From: JANQOZ01 sp045106555
GTDB lineage: Bacteria > Pseudomonadota > Gammaproteobacteria > Xanthomonadales > SZUA-38
Direction of reading: 5' to 3'
Length of the DNA: 64,000 bases
NCBI GenBank assembly: GCA_045106555.1
Contig: JBGCET010000028.1
Coordinates: 22,304 to 86,303 of the forward strand
Position numbers and translations under genes: made by a program
The notes under the pieces: generated by a model
Seen by the model: the letters and a program-made list of their open reading frames with translations, nothing else
The model's database searches: none
Told to the model about the DNA's origin: nothing
In this document: positions 53,534-62,673 of the stretch, piece by piece
Layout of the letters: each line of letters begins with the position of its first letter
Position numbering within the stretch: position 1 is the first letter of the stretch

Positions 53534-55792
53534 CTAGTATTGTGTCCTTGCCTGCTCAAGCTGTTGACGCAGGATAGCTTTGAGGTCCTCCGGCAGCCGG
53601 GCATTGTCCACCCAGTCGTCGGCCACAAAATCCCCCAGGCTTGTTAGTGTCCACAGTCGCTGCTGATAGGCGCTTAGACGACTGTTTGGGTCGTCAATTT
53701 CAATAATCAGTTTGCTGGCGTCTTTTGCCGGCATCTGGGCCACTGATAGAAAGCTCAGCAAGGCGCGATCTGCCTGTTCGGACTCGGCCAAACGCAGGGA
53801 CCACTTCTTTGCGGCTTTCTGATCCTGCCGGGTCCAACTACCCACCAGAGAGTCTAAAAAGTTCAGATTCCTTTCATCATCATCGAGACGGTGCCACCAT
53901 TTACCGACAGCCACGGGGTCAACCCGGGCCCAGGCATCCACCACTTGAAAACGCGCTCCGTCTCGCTGCTCCGGATCTTCAATCCGGCCCAGAGTTTTCA
54001 ACGCTTTTTTTGGGTCGCTCGCAACAAAGTGGGTTGCCACCTGGCCAACCCAGTGTCCGTAGTTTGAGTCATTCTGGTATTGCTCCAGCCAGGCTAGTGC
54101 TTCGTCAGGGTTGATCTGGGCATGCAGTTGAGAAACGCTGGGAATCCACTGAGAGCGTTCCTGGGGTGTCAGGTCGTCCGTATAGGCAAGCGCCAACTCA
54201 ATATCGGTATTAGCCAGTTGCCATGCCATATTGCCAATAGCTTGATGACGTTCTTCCGGAAGCAGCGATGTCACCCACTCCATGGCCATTACCGGGTCGT
54301 TCTGTATCCACTGCTGACTAATAGTGGATACCGCACTGCGTCTAGCCTCACCTGTTGGAAGTTGATCCAATTGGGCGATCGCACCATCAATGTCGGTTCG
54401 GGCCTGGGTGCCAATCAGCTGGGTGATCAGGTTGACCTGGCGTTCCCCCGTCGGCAGATCGGTGGCCAGCTGCATTGCCCGCTCTGGGTCGCTGACCACC
54501 AGCGCTGTTACCGCCGACTCCCACAGAGAATAGGACTGATTAACATTGCCTCGATTTTTCTCCCAGCGCTCGGCGAAGGCCAATCCTGCATCGGGGTCTG
54601 ACTGCATCAGCATCGGGATTAACGACATGCCCATCGAAGCGCCTTCTTGAAGGCTGATATCCGTCGTTGCCTCCAGCGCAATGCTGGCCGCCACCGGGTC
54701 GTTTTTTGCCCAGGTGTGGAAAAGACCGGTCAGCGCGTTGGTGCGCAAACTGGACTTGGGCAAGTCCATGGCCACCGCCAGCGCCCTGGCAGGATTGCTG
54801 ATCACCATGGCACTAATGGCCTGAGACATCACGCTCTGCTTTACCGAGTGACTCTCGCCTGCCACCAGGGCAATGGCTCGATCCGGCTCCTGTTGGGCCA
54901 CCACGTTGAAAATCACAAAGCGAAAGGCTGTGCGCTCTTGCCCTTTCGGCATGGACTGGGAAAAAGCCAGCGCCGCTGCACTGTCCCTCTTAGCCCATAC
55001 ATTGGCAATCCACTGCAGCGCGTTCGCCCGCGCCTCACGATTGGTTAACCCCATTGCCGAGCGAACCGCCGCTTCAGGTTCTGTTCTTGCCCGTGCCGCC
55101 AGCGCCTGGGGACTGATGGACGCAACAGACTCGCCCAACTGCTGGGCGATCCTCTCCAGTTGCTGCGGCTCAGCGCTTGCGTTGGCCCGCATGATGGCGC
55201 GCTTGGCGGTGCGTTGGTCCTCTGGATTGGGCAGTGCGTCCACCCTGGCGATGGCCGTATCCATATCGGCTTTCGCCCAGCTGCTAAACATGGGGTAAAG
55301 GATGTTGCTATTGCCCTGCAGGCCGAGAGCGTAATAGTCGTCCAATGCAGCCTGGGGATTGAGATCGCTGTAACGCATAAACAGAATCGACAAGGCGGCG
55401 CTGCGTTCACCCTCTACAGCGATGTCCATGGCGTTTTCGATATACCCCTTAAGGGTTGCAAGGTCGGCCTGCTGAGTAATCGTATAGAGCGCCGCCGTCT
55501 GCTCAAAATCCGTCGGCAGACTCAACAGTTCAAGCGGCGTCATGCCGGCATAGGCTTCAGAGCAAGCGGAGGGCAATACCTGAGGTGATTCCTTAGGCAG
55601 AATTGGTTGCGAAACACCGCGAGTTAATGGCGCTGCCAAGGGGGCTTTTGGACACTGCATCGAACGTTCGTCCGACACGGCAGCACCCTGCTCAAGCGGC
55701 AGTGAAAGGGATTGTTGACCCAGGTTTTTGCCGACCAGGAACGCCAGCACACTGCTGGCAACGAGGATTGACATCGCAGCCCATTTATTCAT
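53534..55792 (-). CDS. Large secreted or membrane-anchored repeat protein
   Basis: The 752-residue protein starts with an uncleaved-looking hydrophobic segment (about 5-20), then a low-complexity linker. From about residue 90 to the end lie some 18 degenerate 30-35 residue helical repeats: each carries a pattern like W(A)xxDPxxAxxxxxxLPxGExR, e.g. WAKNDPVAAS, WIQNDPVMAMEWV, WARVDPVAVGKWW. This makes a long alpha-solenoid, probably in the periplasm, for protein binding. No enzyme motif. The next gene starts two bases upstream, so both belong to one operon. I do not recognise a named family. Confidence 0.75.
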   Translation of the reverse strand: MNKWAAMSILVASSVLAFLVGKNLGQQSLSLPLEQGAAVSDERSMQCPKAPLAAPLTRGVSQPILPKESPQVLPSACSEAYAGMTPLELLSLPTDFEQTAALYTITQQADLATLKGYIENAMDIAVEGERSAALSILFMRYSDLNPQAALDDYYALGLQGNSNILYPMFSSWAKADMDTAIARVDALPNPEDQRTAKRAIMRANASAEPQQLERIAQQLGESVASISPQALAARARTEPEAAVRSAMGLTNREARANALQWIANVWAKRDSAAALAFSQSMPKGQERTAFRFVIFNVVAQQEPDRAIALVAGESHSVKQSVMSQAISAMVISNPARALAVAMDLPKSSLRTNALTGLFHTWAKNDPVAASIALEATTDISLQEGASMGMSLIPMLMQSDPDAGLAFAERWEKNRGNVNQSYSLWESAVTALVVSDPERAMQLATDLPTGERQVNLITQLIGTQARTDIDGAIAQLDQLPTGEARRSAVSTISQQWIQNDPVMAMEWVTSLLPEERHQAIGNMAWQLANTDIELALAYTDDLTPQERSQWIPSVSQLHAQINPDEALAWLEQYQNDSNYGHWVGQVATHFVASDPKKALKTLGRIEDPEQRDGARFQVVDAWARVDPVAVGKWWHRLDDDERNLNFLDSLVGSWTRQDQKAAKKWSLRLAESEQADRALLSFLSVAQMPAKDASKLIIEIDDPNSRLSAYQQRLWTLTSLGDFVADDWVDNARLPEDLKAILRQQLEQARTQY

Positions 55793-55794
55793 TT

Positions 55795-56976
55795 CTATAG
55801 TCCTTCAACGCGGTCTTCTGACTGGATCTTGGCGCAGTGAGGCGGCACCAACTCAAATTCCTTGAGCATCTCGTATTCGCCCAAGCGCTCAAGCTGTTGA
55901 AAATATCCGACCCTATCGTTTTCGGCGTATTGACCCATTTCCGTCGTGTTCAGTCTCACCTCCTGTTGCCGACGCGCTCTATAGATTGCACGACGCAGGT
56001 CAAACCGGGCGTCGGCCGTTCGACGTTTCAAAATTTCCCGTTGAATGGCCAGCGAGAGTTTTACCTCTAACAAGTCTGCACCGGGCAACACCAGCGCGTC
56101 GGCGGCGCTCAAACAGGCTCGCTGTGCGTCAAGGGCCTGTGTATCACTGCAGTAGCGCGCAATGGTGAAATTTCGCCGATCGATCGCTAAGGCGCGCATT
56201 ATTGCGGTTGTTACCAAAGCCATTTCCCTGATGCCTTCGGGCTCGCCGTCTATCGGCCCGGGCAGGTGTTTGGACGACACTTCAGCCTGCCGGTTAACTG
56301 TCAGTCCGAAAGGCGTTGTGTGTTTACGGGCGCTTTGCGCATCCCGCATGGCTTGCTCGGCCTGGGCATAATCGTTCACCATCAACGTCAATTCGGCCAC
56401 CGCTAAATATCCTGCGGCATCTTCAGCGTGGTGGTCGCGCAAGGTTTCAGCATAGGAAATTGCACAATCGTGGATAGCCGGGTCGTTATCTTCATGAACT
56501 TTTTTGCACAATAAGATCCCCCAGTGTCCGTGGCCGATGTCCTCAGGATGGGTTTGTATCAGCTCGTCCACCACCAACAGGGCTCGCTCAAAATCCGTAG
56601 CCGATGGCTGAATGACCGTACAGTCCCCATCATAGGAACACGGCTGCTGCACTTTCGTGCTGATTAACGTCAATGCCAGGGTTAGCTGGGCTTCTGGCGA
56701 TAGGTCGTTTGCGAGGCTTTCTTGGTAAGGTTTAGCGTTGAGCAAGGCCTCATAACGGGTAGCATATGGAAGGTGGATCTGAAACCATTCTTCATCCCGG
56801 ACCTTGCCCGCAATGCGCAATTCCGTCGCCGGAGTTTCACAGCCAGGTTCTGAACTCATTACAGAAAATGGCATGAGTAAACCCATCAGCGCGAGTCCGA
56901 AAAACTTGCGAGGCAATAACCCCAGCAAACGTTGGAACAACAGTCGCTCCGAATGGTTAAACGGGCTTTTTTTCAT
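55795..56976 (-). CDS. Secreted helical repeat protein, unknown
   Basis: The 393-residue protein begins at ATG 56976 with a signal peptide (about residues 22-40). It contains TPR-like helices: LSPEAQLTLALTLISTK, FERALLVVDELIQTHPEDIG, and AAGYLAVAELTLMVNDYAQ (each under twenty residues). Cys pairs CSYDGDC and HDC suggest disulphides in the periplasm. Its stop is two bases before the start of the 752-residue repeat protein, so it is co-expressed and probably acts together with it. Family not known. Confidence 0.7.
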   Translation of the reverse strand: MKKSPFNHSERLLFQRLLGLLPRKFFGLALMGLLMPFSVMSSEPGCETPATELRIAGKVRDEEWFQIHLPYATRYEALLNAKPYQESLANDLSPEAQLTLALTLISTKVQQPCSYDGDCTVIQPSATDFERALLVVDELIQTHPEDIGHGHWGILLCKKVHEDNDPAIHDCAISYAETLRDHHAEDAAGYLAVAELTLMVNDYAQAEQAMRDAQSARKHTTPFGLTVNRQAEVSSKHLPGPIDGEPEGIREMALVTTAIMRALAIDRRNFTIARYCSDTQALDAQRACLSAADALVLPGADLLEVKLSLAIQREILKRRTADARFDLRRAIYRARRQQEVRLNTTEMGQYAENDRVGYFQQLERLGEYEMLKEFELVPPHCAKIQSEDRVEGL

Positions 56977-57082
56977 ATATGTAAAATACCACACTCTTCA
57001 TCCGTCAAATAACGGGTGACCGGGCAAAAAGGGGCTTTGCTGAGACATTTTCATGACGTTCGGCGAAAGTACGTCAAAGGTT

Positions 57083-58393
57083 CTACGGTTGCTTTTTTTT
57101 CCCTTCCCGAATGGACCGCCAGCGCTCCAGGCGAGCCCGAATGTCTTTTTCCCGCCCGGCGTCACCAGGGGAGTAGAAGGTTTGGCGCGCCATGCCGTCG
57201 GGAAAGTAGTTTTGGCCCGAAAACCCCTGGGCCGAGTCGTGATCGTACTCATAACCAGCGCCATACCCCTGGGATTTCATCAGCTCGGTGGGGGCGTTTA
57301 ATATATGCGCCGGCGGGGCCATCGAGCCGGTCTTTTTCGCCGTACTCATGGCGTCGTTGAAGGCCTTGTACACGGCGTTGGACTTGGGCGCCGTGGCCAG
57401 ATGAACCGCGGCATGGGCGATGGCCAACTCACCTTCTGGCGAACCCAGCAAACGATAGGTTTGCGTCGCCTCGTTGGCCAGCATCAGCCCCAGTGGATCG
57501 GCCAACCCGATATCCTCGCTGGCCATTCGCACCAGCCGGCGAGCAATGTACAGCGGGTCTTCCCCACCGGTGAGCATTCGCGCCAGCCAATACAAGGTGG
57601 CGTCAGGGTCGGAGCCGCGAATGGATTTGTGCAGCGCCGAAATCAGATTGAAATGCTCATCGCGATTTTTGTCATAGCTCGGCGCGCGCTTTTGTAACAT
57701 AGCGGCCAGCCCTGCCTCATCGAGCGGGTCATCGCCAGCGATTGCCAGCAACTCTTCGGCCAGATTCAGCAAATACCGGCCATCCCCGTCGGCCATGGCG
57801 CATAACATGGGCCGGGCCGATTCGGTAAGCGGTAGCGTTTTCCCGGTAACCGCCTCAGCCCGTTGCAAGAGGGACTCCAGCGCCCGATCATCCAACCTTT
57901 TGAGCACAAAAACCTGGGCCCGGGACAGCAATGCGCCATTTAATTCGAACGATGGATTTTCGGTGGTGGCACCAATTAAGGTAATAACGCCGCTTTCCAC
58001 ATAAGGCAAAAAGCTGTCCTGCTGGCTGCGATTGAAGCGGTGTATTTCGTCCACAAAAATTAGCGTGCCACGGCCCGTGTCGCGACGGGTCTGGGCAGCA
58101 GCAAACACCTTGCGAAGATCCGCCACGCCAGAAAATACAGCAGATAACGAATCAAAGTGCAGGTCTGCATGCTGAGCCAAAAGGCGCGCCAGGGTAGTCT
58201 TTCCGACTCCAGGGGGTCCCCACAAGATCAGCGAGGATATTCGCCCGCTGGCAGTCATCCGGGCCAACGGCGCGCCCTCACCCAGCAAATGATTCTGACC
58301 CACAACCTCAGCCAGCGTAGCGGGCCGCAATTGCTCGGCTAGGGGTGGCGGCGGCGCGTCGTCTTGCACGCCCGTGTCGAACAGATCAGTCAA
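57083..58393 (-). CDS. rarA: Replication-associated recombination protein RarA (MgsA)
   Basis: The 436-residue AAA+ ATPase matches RarA/Mgs1/WRNIP1. It has LRPATLAEVVGQNHLLG, Walker A GPPGVGKTT, Walker B LIFVDEIHRFN, sensor TTENPSFELN and the C-terminal DPDATLYWLARMLTGGEDP, the typical tetramer domain. RarA acts at stalled replication forks and with SSB. Start is TTG at 58393, three bases after the stop of the upstream phosphatase-like gene. The gene has no lolA or serS neighbour here, which is the usual arrangement in other gammaproteobacteria. Confidence 0.93.
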   Translation of the reverse strand: MTDLFDTGVQDDAPPPPLAEQLRPATLAEVVGQNHLLGEGAPLARMTASGRISSLILWGPPGVGKTTLARLLAQHADLHFDSLSAVFSGVADLRKVFAAAQTRRDTGRGTLIFVDEIHRFNRSQQDSFLPYVESGVITLIGATTENPSFELNGALLSRAQVFVLKRLDDRALESLLQRAEAVTGKTLPLTESARPMLCAMADGDGRYLLNLAEELLAIAGDDPLDEAGLAAMLQKRAPSYDKNRDEHFNLISALHKSIRGSDPDATLYWLARMLTGGEDPLYIARRLVRMASEDIGLADPLGLMLANEATQTYRLLGSPEGELAIAHAAVHLATAPKSNAVYKAFNDAMSTAKKTGSMAPPAHILNAPTELMKSQGYGAGYEYDHDSAQGFSGQNYFPDGMARQTFYSPGDAGREKDIRARLERWRSIREGKKKQP

Positions 58394-58396
58394 CCG

Positions 58397-58921
58397 CTAG
58401 TCCGTGTGCTTCAGCTGTTCGCGAATGTGGGTTTCGATGGCGCTGCTGCGCAGCCCCGCTGCCCGACCCACCCGAAAGGCTTCGTCAACGGGTACGCCCT
58501 GGCGGGTTACCAGATAATTGGCTAACCAGCCGCCGACCCGGTTGCCGCTGGCGCAATGCACCAAAACCTTCTCTGACCCTGCGGCTTGCGCAAGGTCATC
58601 CAGCAACGCCAAATTCTCGGGCGTAAATCCGGTAGCGCCGGCTATGGGAACATGGTGATAGGAAAGGCCTAATTCCTCGGCTACGGATTGTTCATCAAAG
58701 CGCATTTCGCCCTGGGTCCGAAGGTTAATGACGACCGAAACTCCCGCCGCTTTCGCCGCAGCCAGCGCCTGGGAGTCCGGCTGCCCCGCTAAATACAGGT
58801 TCTCATACACCATGACCCCGGACAGCTCGGCAAAACTCTCCGGGCCGGTAACGGGCGATGCTGGTGACGCTAGAGCCAAGCCTGGCATGATCGTGAACAG
58901 CAAAGCTAAAAGTGGCTTCAT
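58397..58921 (-). CDS. Secreted tyrosine phosphatase-like (DSP/Blh-type) protein
   Basis: The 174-residue protein (ATG 58921, AGAGG seven bases before) has a signal peptide cleaved after ALA and a cysteine phosphatase domain. The P loop HCASGNRVGG matches HCxxGxxR, with GQPDSQALAAAKAAGVSVVINLR before it. This is the layout of beta-lactamase hydrolase-like and DSP-type proteins. As the signal is present, it acts in the periplasm. The substrate is unknown. It is three bases upstream of rarA, so may be co-transcribed. Confidence 0.85.
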   Translation of the reverse strand: MKPLLALLFTIMPGLALASPASPVTGPESFAELSGVMVYENLYLAGQPDSQALAAAKAAGVSVVINLRTQGEMRFDEQSVAEELGLSYHHVPIAGATGFTPENLALLDDLAQAAGSEKVLVHCASGNRVGGWLANYLVTRQGVPVDEAFRVGRAAGLRSSAIETHIREQLKHTD

Positions 58922-59086
58922 TGATTTGCCTCTCTTCGAATTCTTCAATCCGCGAATTTACCAGAATCCGGCGCTTCACGACGGACCCAGTGGCAACGGC
59001 AAGAGACAGACCACTGTCCCTGTTATCCGCAGGATTGATCACGTACCGTAGATGCCCTGAATCAACTGCGGATGGACCACCACATC

Positions 59087-59569
59087 ATGGACAAATATCG
59101 GGTTAGCGCGGCAGAAATACAGGCCTTTGAGGGAATTTCTAAAACCCACTTCTTAAACAGTGGCGCTAAAAGGGTCAACAAGTCACTGGGAGATCTAACA
59201 GGCCTGACTCAGATTGGTTTTCACGTGGTGGAAGTTCAGCCTGGCGATGAATCAACGGAAATGCATCGCCATTACCACGAAGAGGAATGCGTCTACATCT
59301 TGTCCGGTACCGCCCAGGCCTTCATTGATGACGAAGTTCTGGAGGTAGGTCCGGGGGATTTTCTGGGGTATCGCGCAGGTGGAGCGTCCCACAAACTACG
59401 AAATTCGGGCAATGAGGTGCTGCGATGCATTGTGGTTGGTCAACGCCTGGATCACGACGTGGCGGACTATACGCTGAAGAAAAAACGCCTGTTCCGCAAT
59501 CAAGATTTGCCCTGGAGCCTGACCGACCTGGACTCCCTTGAACACCCCAACGCGGGCCAGAAACGCTAA
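59087..59569 (+). CDS. Cupin-domain protein
   Basis: The 160-residue protein is a single cupin fold. The metal-binding HRHYHEEECVYILSG (residues about 60-75) and PGDFLGYRAGGASH carry the His, His, Glu, His set. Small cupins of this kind are often found beside transporters or as sugar-binding or dioxygenase domains. Start is uncertain: ATG at 59072 gives five extra residues; the ATG at 59087 is closer to the family N-terminus. It ends six bases before the VTT-domain protein. Confidence 0.83.
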   Translation: MDKYRVSAAEIQAFEGISKTHFLNSGAKRVNKSLGDLTGLTQIGFHVVEVQPGDESTEMHRHYHEEECVYILSGTAQAFIDDEVLEVGPGDFLGYRAGGASHKLRNSGNEVLRCIVVGQRLDHDVADYTLKKKRLFRNQDLPWSLTDLDSLEHPNAGQKR

Positions 59570-59575
59570 GCCATC

Positions 59576-60169
59576 ATGGATTGGCTAATTCAACTTGCAG
59601 ACCTGGCTCAGCAGAAACCTGTTCTGGCCAGCCTTCTTTATGTGTTGGCGTATGCGGGCATCATGCTGCTGGGATTGCCCGGCGGAATCGCGATGTTGTT
59701 GCTCGGCGGCTTTGCTTTCGGAAACCTGACCGGGGCTGTTCTCGCGCTAGTAGGAGCGGCTCTTGCAGCAGGACTGACCTATCCGTTGGCTCGCGGGTTG
59801 CTGGGAAAAGCGTTGATTCGAAGAGCCGGCCAGGAGCGTATGGATGAGATTGGCGAGTTTGTTCGACGCCAGGGCATTATTGGGCTTCTGATCGTCAGGA
59901 TGATCCCGGTTTTTCCCTTCGCGTTATTGAATGTTGGCCTGTCGGTTGCTGGCGTGCGGTGGTGGCCATTTATTACCACAACCGTTCTGGGTACGGTGCC
60001 AATCGCTGTGCTGGTCACTCGCGTAGGCGCCAAGACTCAGTCGATTGTGCAGTTTGACGAGGTTGGGCTTATCGGCGCATTGGCAAGACCCGATGTGTTT
60101 GCGCCGCTGGGGCTGGTGATTGCCCTGGCCCTGTTCGGGCTCATCTGGCGGCGGCGAGCCGCCGATTGA
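59576..60169 (+). CDS. TVP38/TMEM64 (VTT domain) inner-membrane protein
   Basis: The 197-residue protein has the VTT domain: LPGGIAMLLLGGFAFGNLTGAV, GAALAAGLTYPLARGLLGK, and FVRRQGIIGLLIVRMIPVFPF, with the conserved Gly and Pro residues. Five or six membrane helices are predicted. DedA/TVP38 proteins are linked to phospholipid scrambling and membrane homeostasis. ATG at 59576, same strand as the cupin, six bases after. It is convergent with the FHA gene. Confidence 0.88.
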   Translation: MDWLIQLADLAQQKPVLASLLYVLAYAGIMLLGLPGGIAMLLLGGFAFGNLTGAVLALVGAALAAGLTYPLARGLLGKALIRRAGQERMDEIGEFVRRQGIIGLLIVRMIPVFPFALLNVGLSVAGVRWWPFITTTVLGTVPIAVLVTRVGAKTQSIVQFDEVGLIGALARPDVFAPLGLVIALALFGLIWRRRAAD

Positions 60170-60185
60170 GTTGTCTGAATTCCCG

Positions 60186-60620
60186 TTAGTCGAATTCTGG
60201 TTGGACGGTGAGTTCTTCAACGGCCTCAGGCATTACTTTGCGCTTCGTGGTGGAGCCAGGAAACTGGTCCAACGAAATTCCCCGCACGGTGGGCGAATCG
60301 GACGCAGGCTCTCCCGCCTCAAGGGTCCAATCTTCCTCCGCAAAACGAAGCAAATCGCCGTGTCCCACCGGCACCGGCTCAATAAAGCGCACGCCGTTAA
60401 CGTAGGTGCCGTTGGTGCTGCGATGGTCTCTCAGAAATAGACAGTTAGGGACGGTGCTGGGCGTGAATTGGGCATGGAGCCGCGAAGCTCGTTCAGAATC
60501 CAGCTGCAGATGGCAACTGGCATCCCTGCCAACGCTAAAGGGCATCTGCTCAATAACCACTCTTACGCCGTCACCGCCGACGCGCGTTAGAAACCAGCGA
60601 ATTTTGTCCTCTTGTCCCAT
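60186..60620 (-). CDS. FHA-domain protein
   Basis: The 144-residue protein has an FHA domain: FSVGRDASCHLQLDSE, RASRLHAQF and DHRSTNGTYVNG show the phosphothreonine-binding Arg, Ser, His and Asn residues. Outside the domain, the C-terminal 40 residues look disordered. No kinase gene is near. It is the last clearly core-like gene before the accessory region that follows. Confidence 0.88.
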   Translation of the reverse strand: MGQEDKIRWFLTRVGGDGVRVVIEQMPFSVGRDASCHLQLDSERASRLHAQFTPSTVPNCLFLRDHRSTNGTYVNGVRFIEPVPVGHGDLLRFAEEDWTLEAGEPASDSPTVRGISLDQFPGSTTKRKVMPEAVEELTVQPEFD

Positions 60621-60718
60621 GGATCACGATCCGTGTGCAATTACTGAGACTAATGAAACCCGATTGGCGCCGGTGACGCAATTACCTGGGGCAAGACGTT
60701 ACGTTCATTTACAGTCGT

Positions 60719-61099
60719 TTAAGGGGCTGATTTGCGGCAAGCGATGGCGAAACAACCGACACGCGGATTTTCAGTCGGATCACCGAGGAGTTTCTGAAAT
60801 GTAAACTCGCTGGTGTTGTGGAAGGTCAGCTTAAATTTTTGGTTAATGATCTTTTCGATTGTTTCGGCGTCGTATTTCGGTACCTTATTGCCATCTTTGG
60901 TTTTCGTCTCCGCGTTAAGCGTCTTGTGCATCGCAATCACCTCGTCCTTCGACGCTTCAAGCTCGCAGTCGAGACGACGCAGAACGGTGAGCGGAATCAT
61001 CACCCGGCGGTATTACGACGGCCGGTAAGGACCGCGGAGGAGACTGGCGATGTTCCAGATGACATCGCCCTGTTCTTTGAATACGTCGAGGTTGTTCAT
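60719..61099 (-). pseudogene. hsdM: hsdM (type I restriction methylase) N-terminal relic
   Basis: From the ATG at 61099 the frame reads MNNLDVFKEQGDVIWNIASL then RGPYR, an in-frame TAA at codon 29 (61013-61015), and YRRVMIPLTVLRRLDCELEA in the same frame. LTFHNTSEFTFQKLLGDP follows. These are the N-terminal HsdM blocks (LRG-P-YR-YR-V-x-PLTVLRRLDC, FxNTSxxTFxxLLxDP). Behind that the sequence diverges and the catalytic NPPY and SAM motifs are missing. So it is a truncated, nonsense-interrupted relic of a type I restriction-modification system. Confidence 0.82.
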
Positions 61100-61278
61100 G
61101 CGAAGAAAGGAACCGGTTGATCGGATTGGAAGGCTGTGGTGTGGAATTTCTTGATGAGTTCGTTCTTGACCAGAATTTGGTGACTTTTCGCACGGATTCC
61201 CCGAAGAATTTGCTGAGATTCTTGGCGGCGTTTTGTCTTAGCATGCTGCAATCTATGATTTCTTGGCGCTTCTTTAAT

Positions 61279-62358
61279 TTATTGTGGTCTTGAGCGTTCT
61301 AGTAGTCTCAGCAGTTCAGCATTAATGTAGTAATTGTATTTACCGAACTTTCTCTTGTGCAGAAAACCGGCATTCGACAGTTCGGTCAAGTATTTACTAG
61401 CCGTTAGCCGGGATACACCCAGATCGTTCTGTACGGCCTCAATCTTGGTGTACGGGTGCCGGAACAGGTTACCCAATAACTCATAGCTATAGATCTTCGG
61501 CAACGCTGTACGTATTCTGGTTTCAAAATCCTGCATGAGTGTTTGTATTCGCACAATCAGCGATGTGGTGTTTTTTGCCGTCTGCCCAACACCCTCAATC
61601 ATGTAGATAAGCCAGGGCTCCCACTCCCCTGTGTCTCTCGTACTTTGTAACAACCGATAGTAAGCAGCTTTGCTCTCGATGATGTAGGCGCTGAGGTACA
61701 GCACCGGCGCATCAAGCAGTCCTTTCGCCACCAAAAACAGGCTATTCAAAATCCGGCCAGCACGGCCGTTCCCGTCATAGAATGGATGGATGCTTTCGAA
61801 TTGATGGTGCGCGACAGCCATCTGTATTAACGGATCCGCTGGGTAAATTCGATCATCGTTGACGAATCGTTCCAAGTCGGTCAGCAGCATTTGTATGTCA
61901 TTTGGATCTTGAGGCGGCCTGAACACCACCTCGCCAGTCGCCTGGTTCTTGATCACCGTTCCCGGCAGCTTGCGGATACCTGCATTCGACTCCATGAGCT
62001 CAGTGTGGAAATCAATGATCCGATTGATCGTTATCAGCCCGTCTTTTCGAATCTGCTGGAATCCGCTTTGAAGGGCATCAGCATAGCGGCGTACTTCCTT
62101 TGCGGCCGGATTCTTGGATTGCTTTCCGAACAAACTTGCCTGATACACCTCGTCTTGGGTGGTGAAGATGTTTTCGATCTCCGAGCTGTCTTTTGCCTCT
62201 TGTAGCAAGAGAGTGCTAACGAGAATATCCGGGTTTGGGATAATCCCGGCGATCCCCTTTAACTCTGCCAGATGACGGTGGGCACGGATCAACGCCCTCA
62301 AAACCGTTGGAGTTTCAAGGATTTCTGGGGAGGGCAATGTTGTAAGTGGGACGGTCAA
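61279..62358 (-). CDS. Fic-family AMPylase with N-terminal inhibitory motif
   Basis: The 359-residue protein has the Fic core HPFYDGNGRAGR, the canonical HxFx[DE]GNGRxxR with all catalytic residues. The inhibitory motif SSEIEN (S/TxxxE[GN]) lies in the N-terminal part, so it is a class II, self-inhibited Fic protein. A winged-helix-like C-terminus follows (KIEAVQNDLGVSRLTASKYL). It probably AMPylates a protein in the cytoplasm. Start is TTG at 62358. Fic genes are often next to type I restriction systems, which fits the hsdM relic 180 bases downstream. Base composition is lower in G+C than in the core region. Confidence 0.9.
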   Translation of the reverse strand: MTVPLTTLPSPEILETPTVLRALIRAHRHLAELKGIAGIIPNPDILVSTLLLQEAKDSSEIENIFTTQDEVYQASLFGKQSKNPAAKEVRRYADALQSGFQQIRKDGLITINRIIDFHTELMESNAGIRKLPGTVIKNQATGEVVFRPPQDPNDIQMLLTDLERFVNDDRIYPADPLIQMAVAHHQFESIHPFYDGNGRAGRILNSLFLVAKGLLDAPVLYLSAYIIESKAAYYRLLQSTRDTGEWEPWLIYMIEGVGQTAKNTTSLIVRIQTLMQDFETRIRTALPKIYSYELLGNLFRHPYTKIEAVQNDLGVSRLTASKYLTELSNAGFLHKRKFGKYNYYINAELLRLLERSRPQ

Positions 62359-62638
62359 TTAATCATGCCGCTCAATCACCAAAGCACCTTTTTCTTCATA
62401 TAAACCCCTTCATGTATAGTTTTTTAATTATTCTATGCATGTTTATGCAGCTAGTAAAGCTCCTTTACATGAAGGGGGCGGACGGAGAAGATTTGTGCCG
62501 GGACGTTTCCAGACAGTGTTATTCCCATGGCAGCAAACGAATCAGCAAGAAGACTCACGAACGCCTCCGACGCCATTGCTGGGAGAGTATTGCCGCTGGC
62601 GCGCGTGGTTCGATATTCATTGCCCGGCAACGGCAGCA

Positions 62639-62673
62639 CCTGCCTGATTACTTTGAACAACTGATCAGGCAGG
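62639..62673. repeat. Strong hairpin CCTGCCTGAT / ATCAGGCAGG
   Basis: Perfect 10-base arms (62639-62648 and 62664-62673) are separated by 15 bases. The right arm is followed by another CAGG unit, so a slipped pairing is possible. There is no T-run to make a typical terminator. It might be an element end or a structured RNA remnant. Confidence 0.5.
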
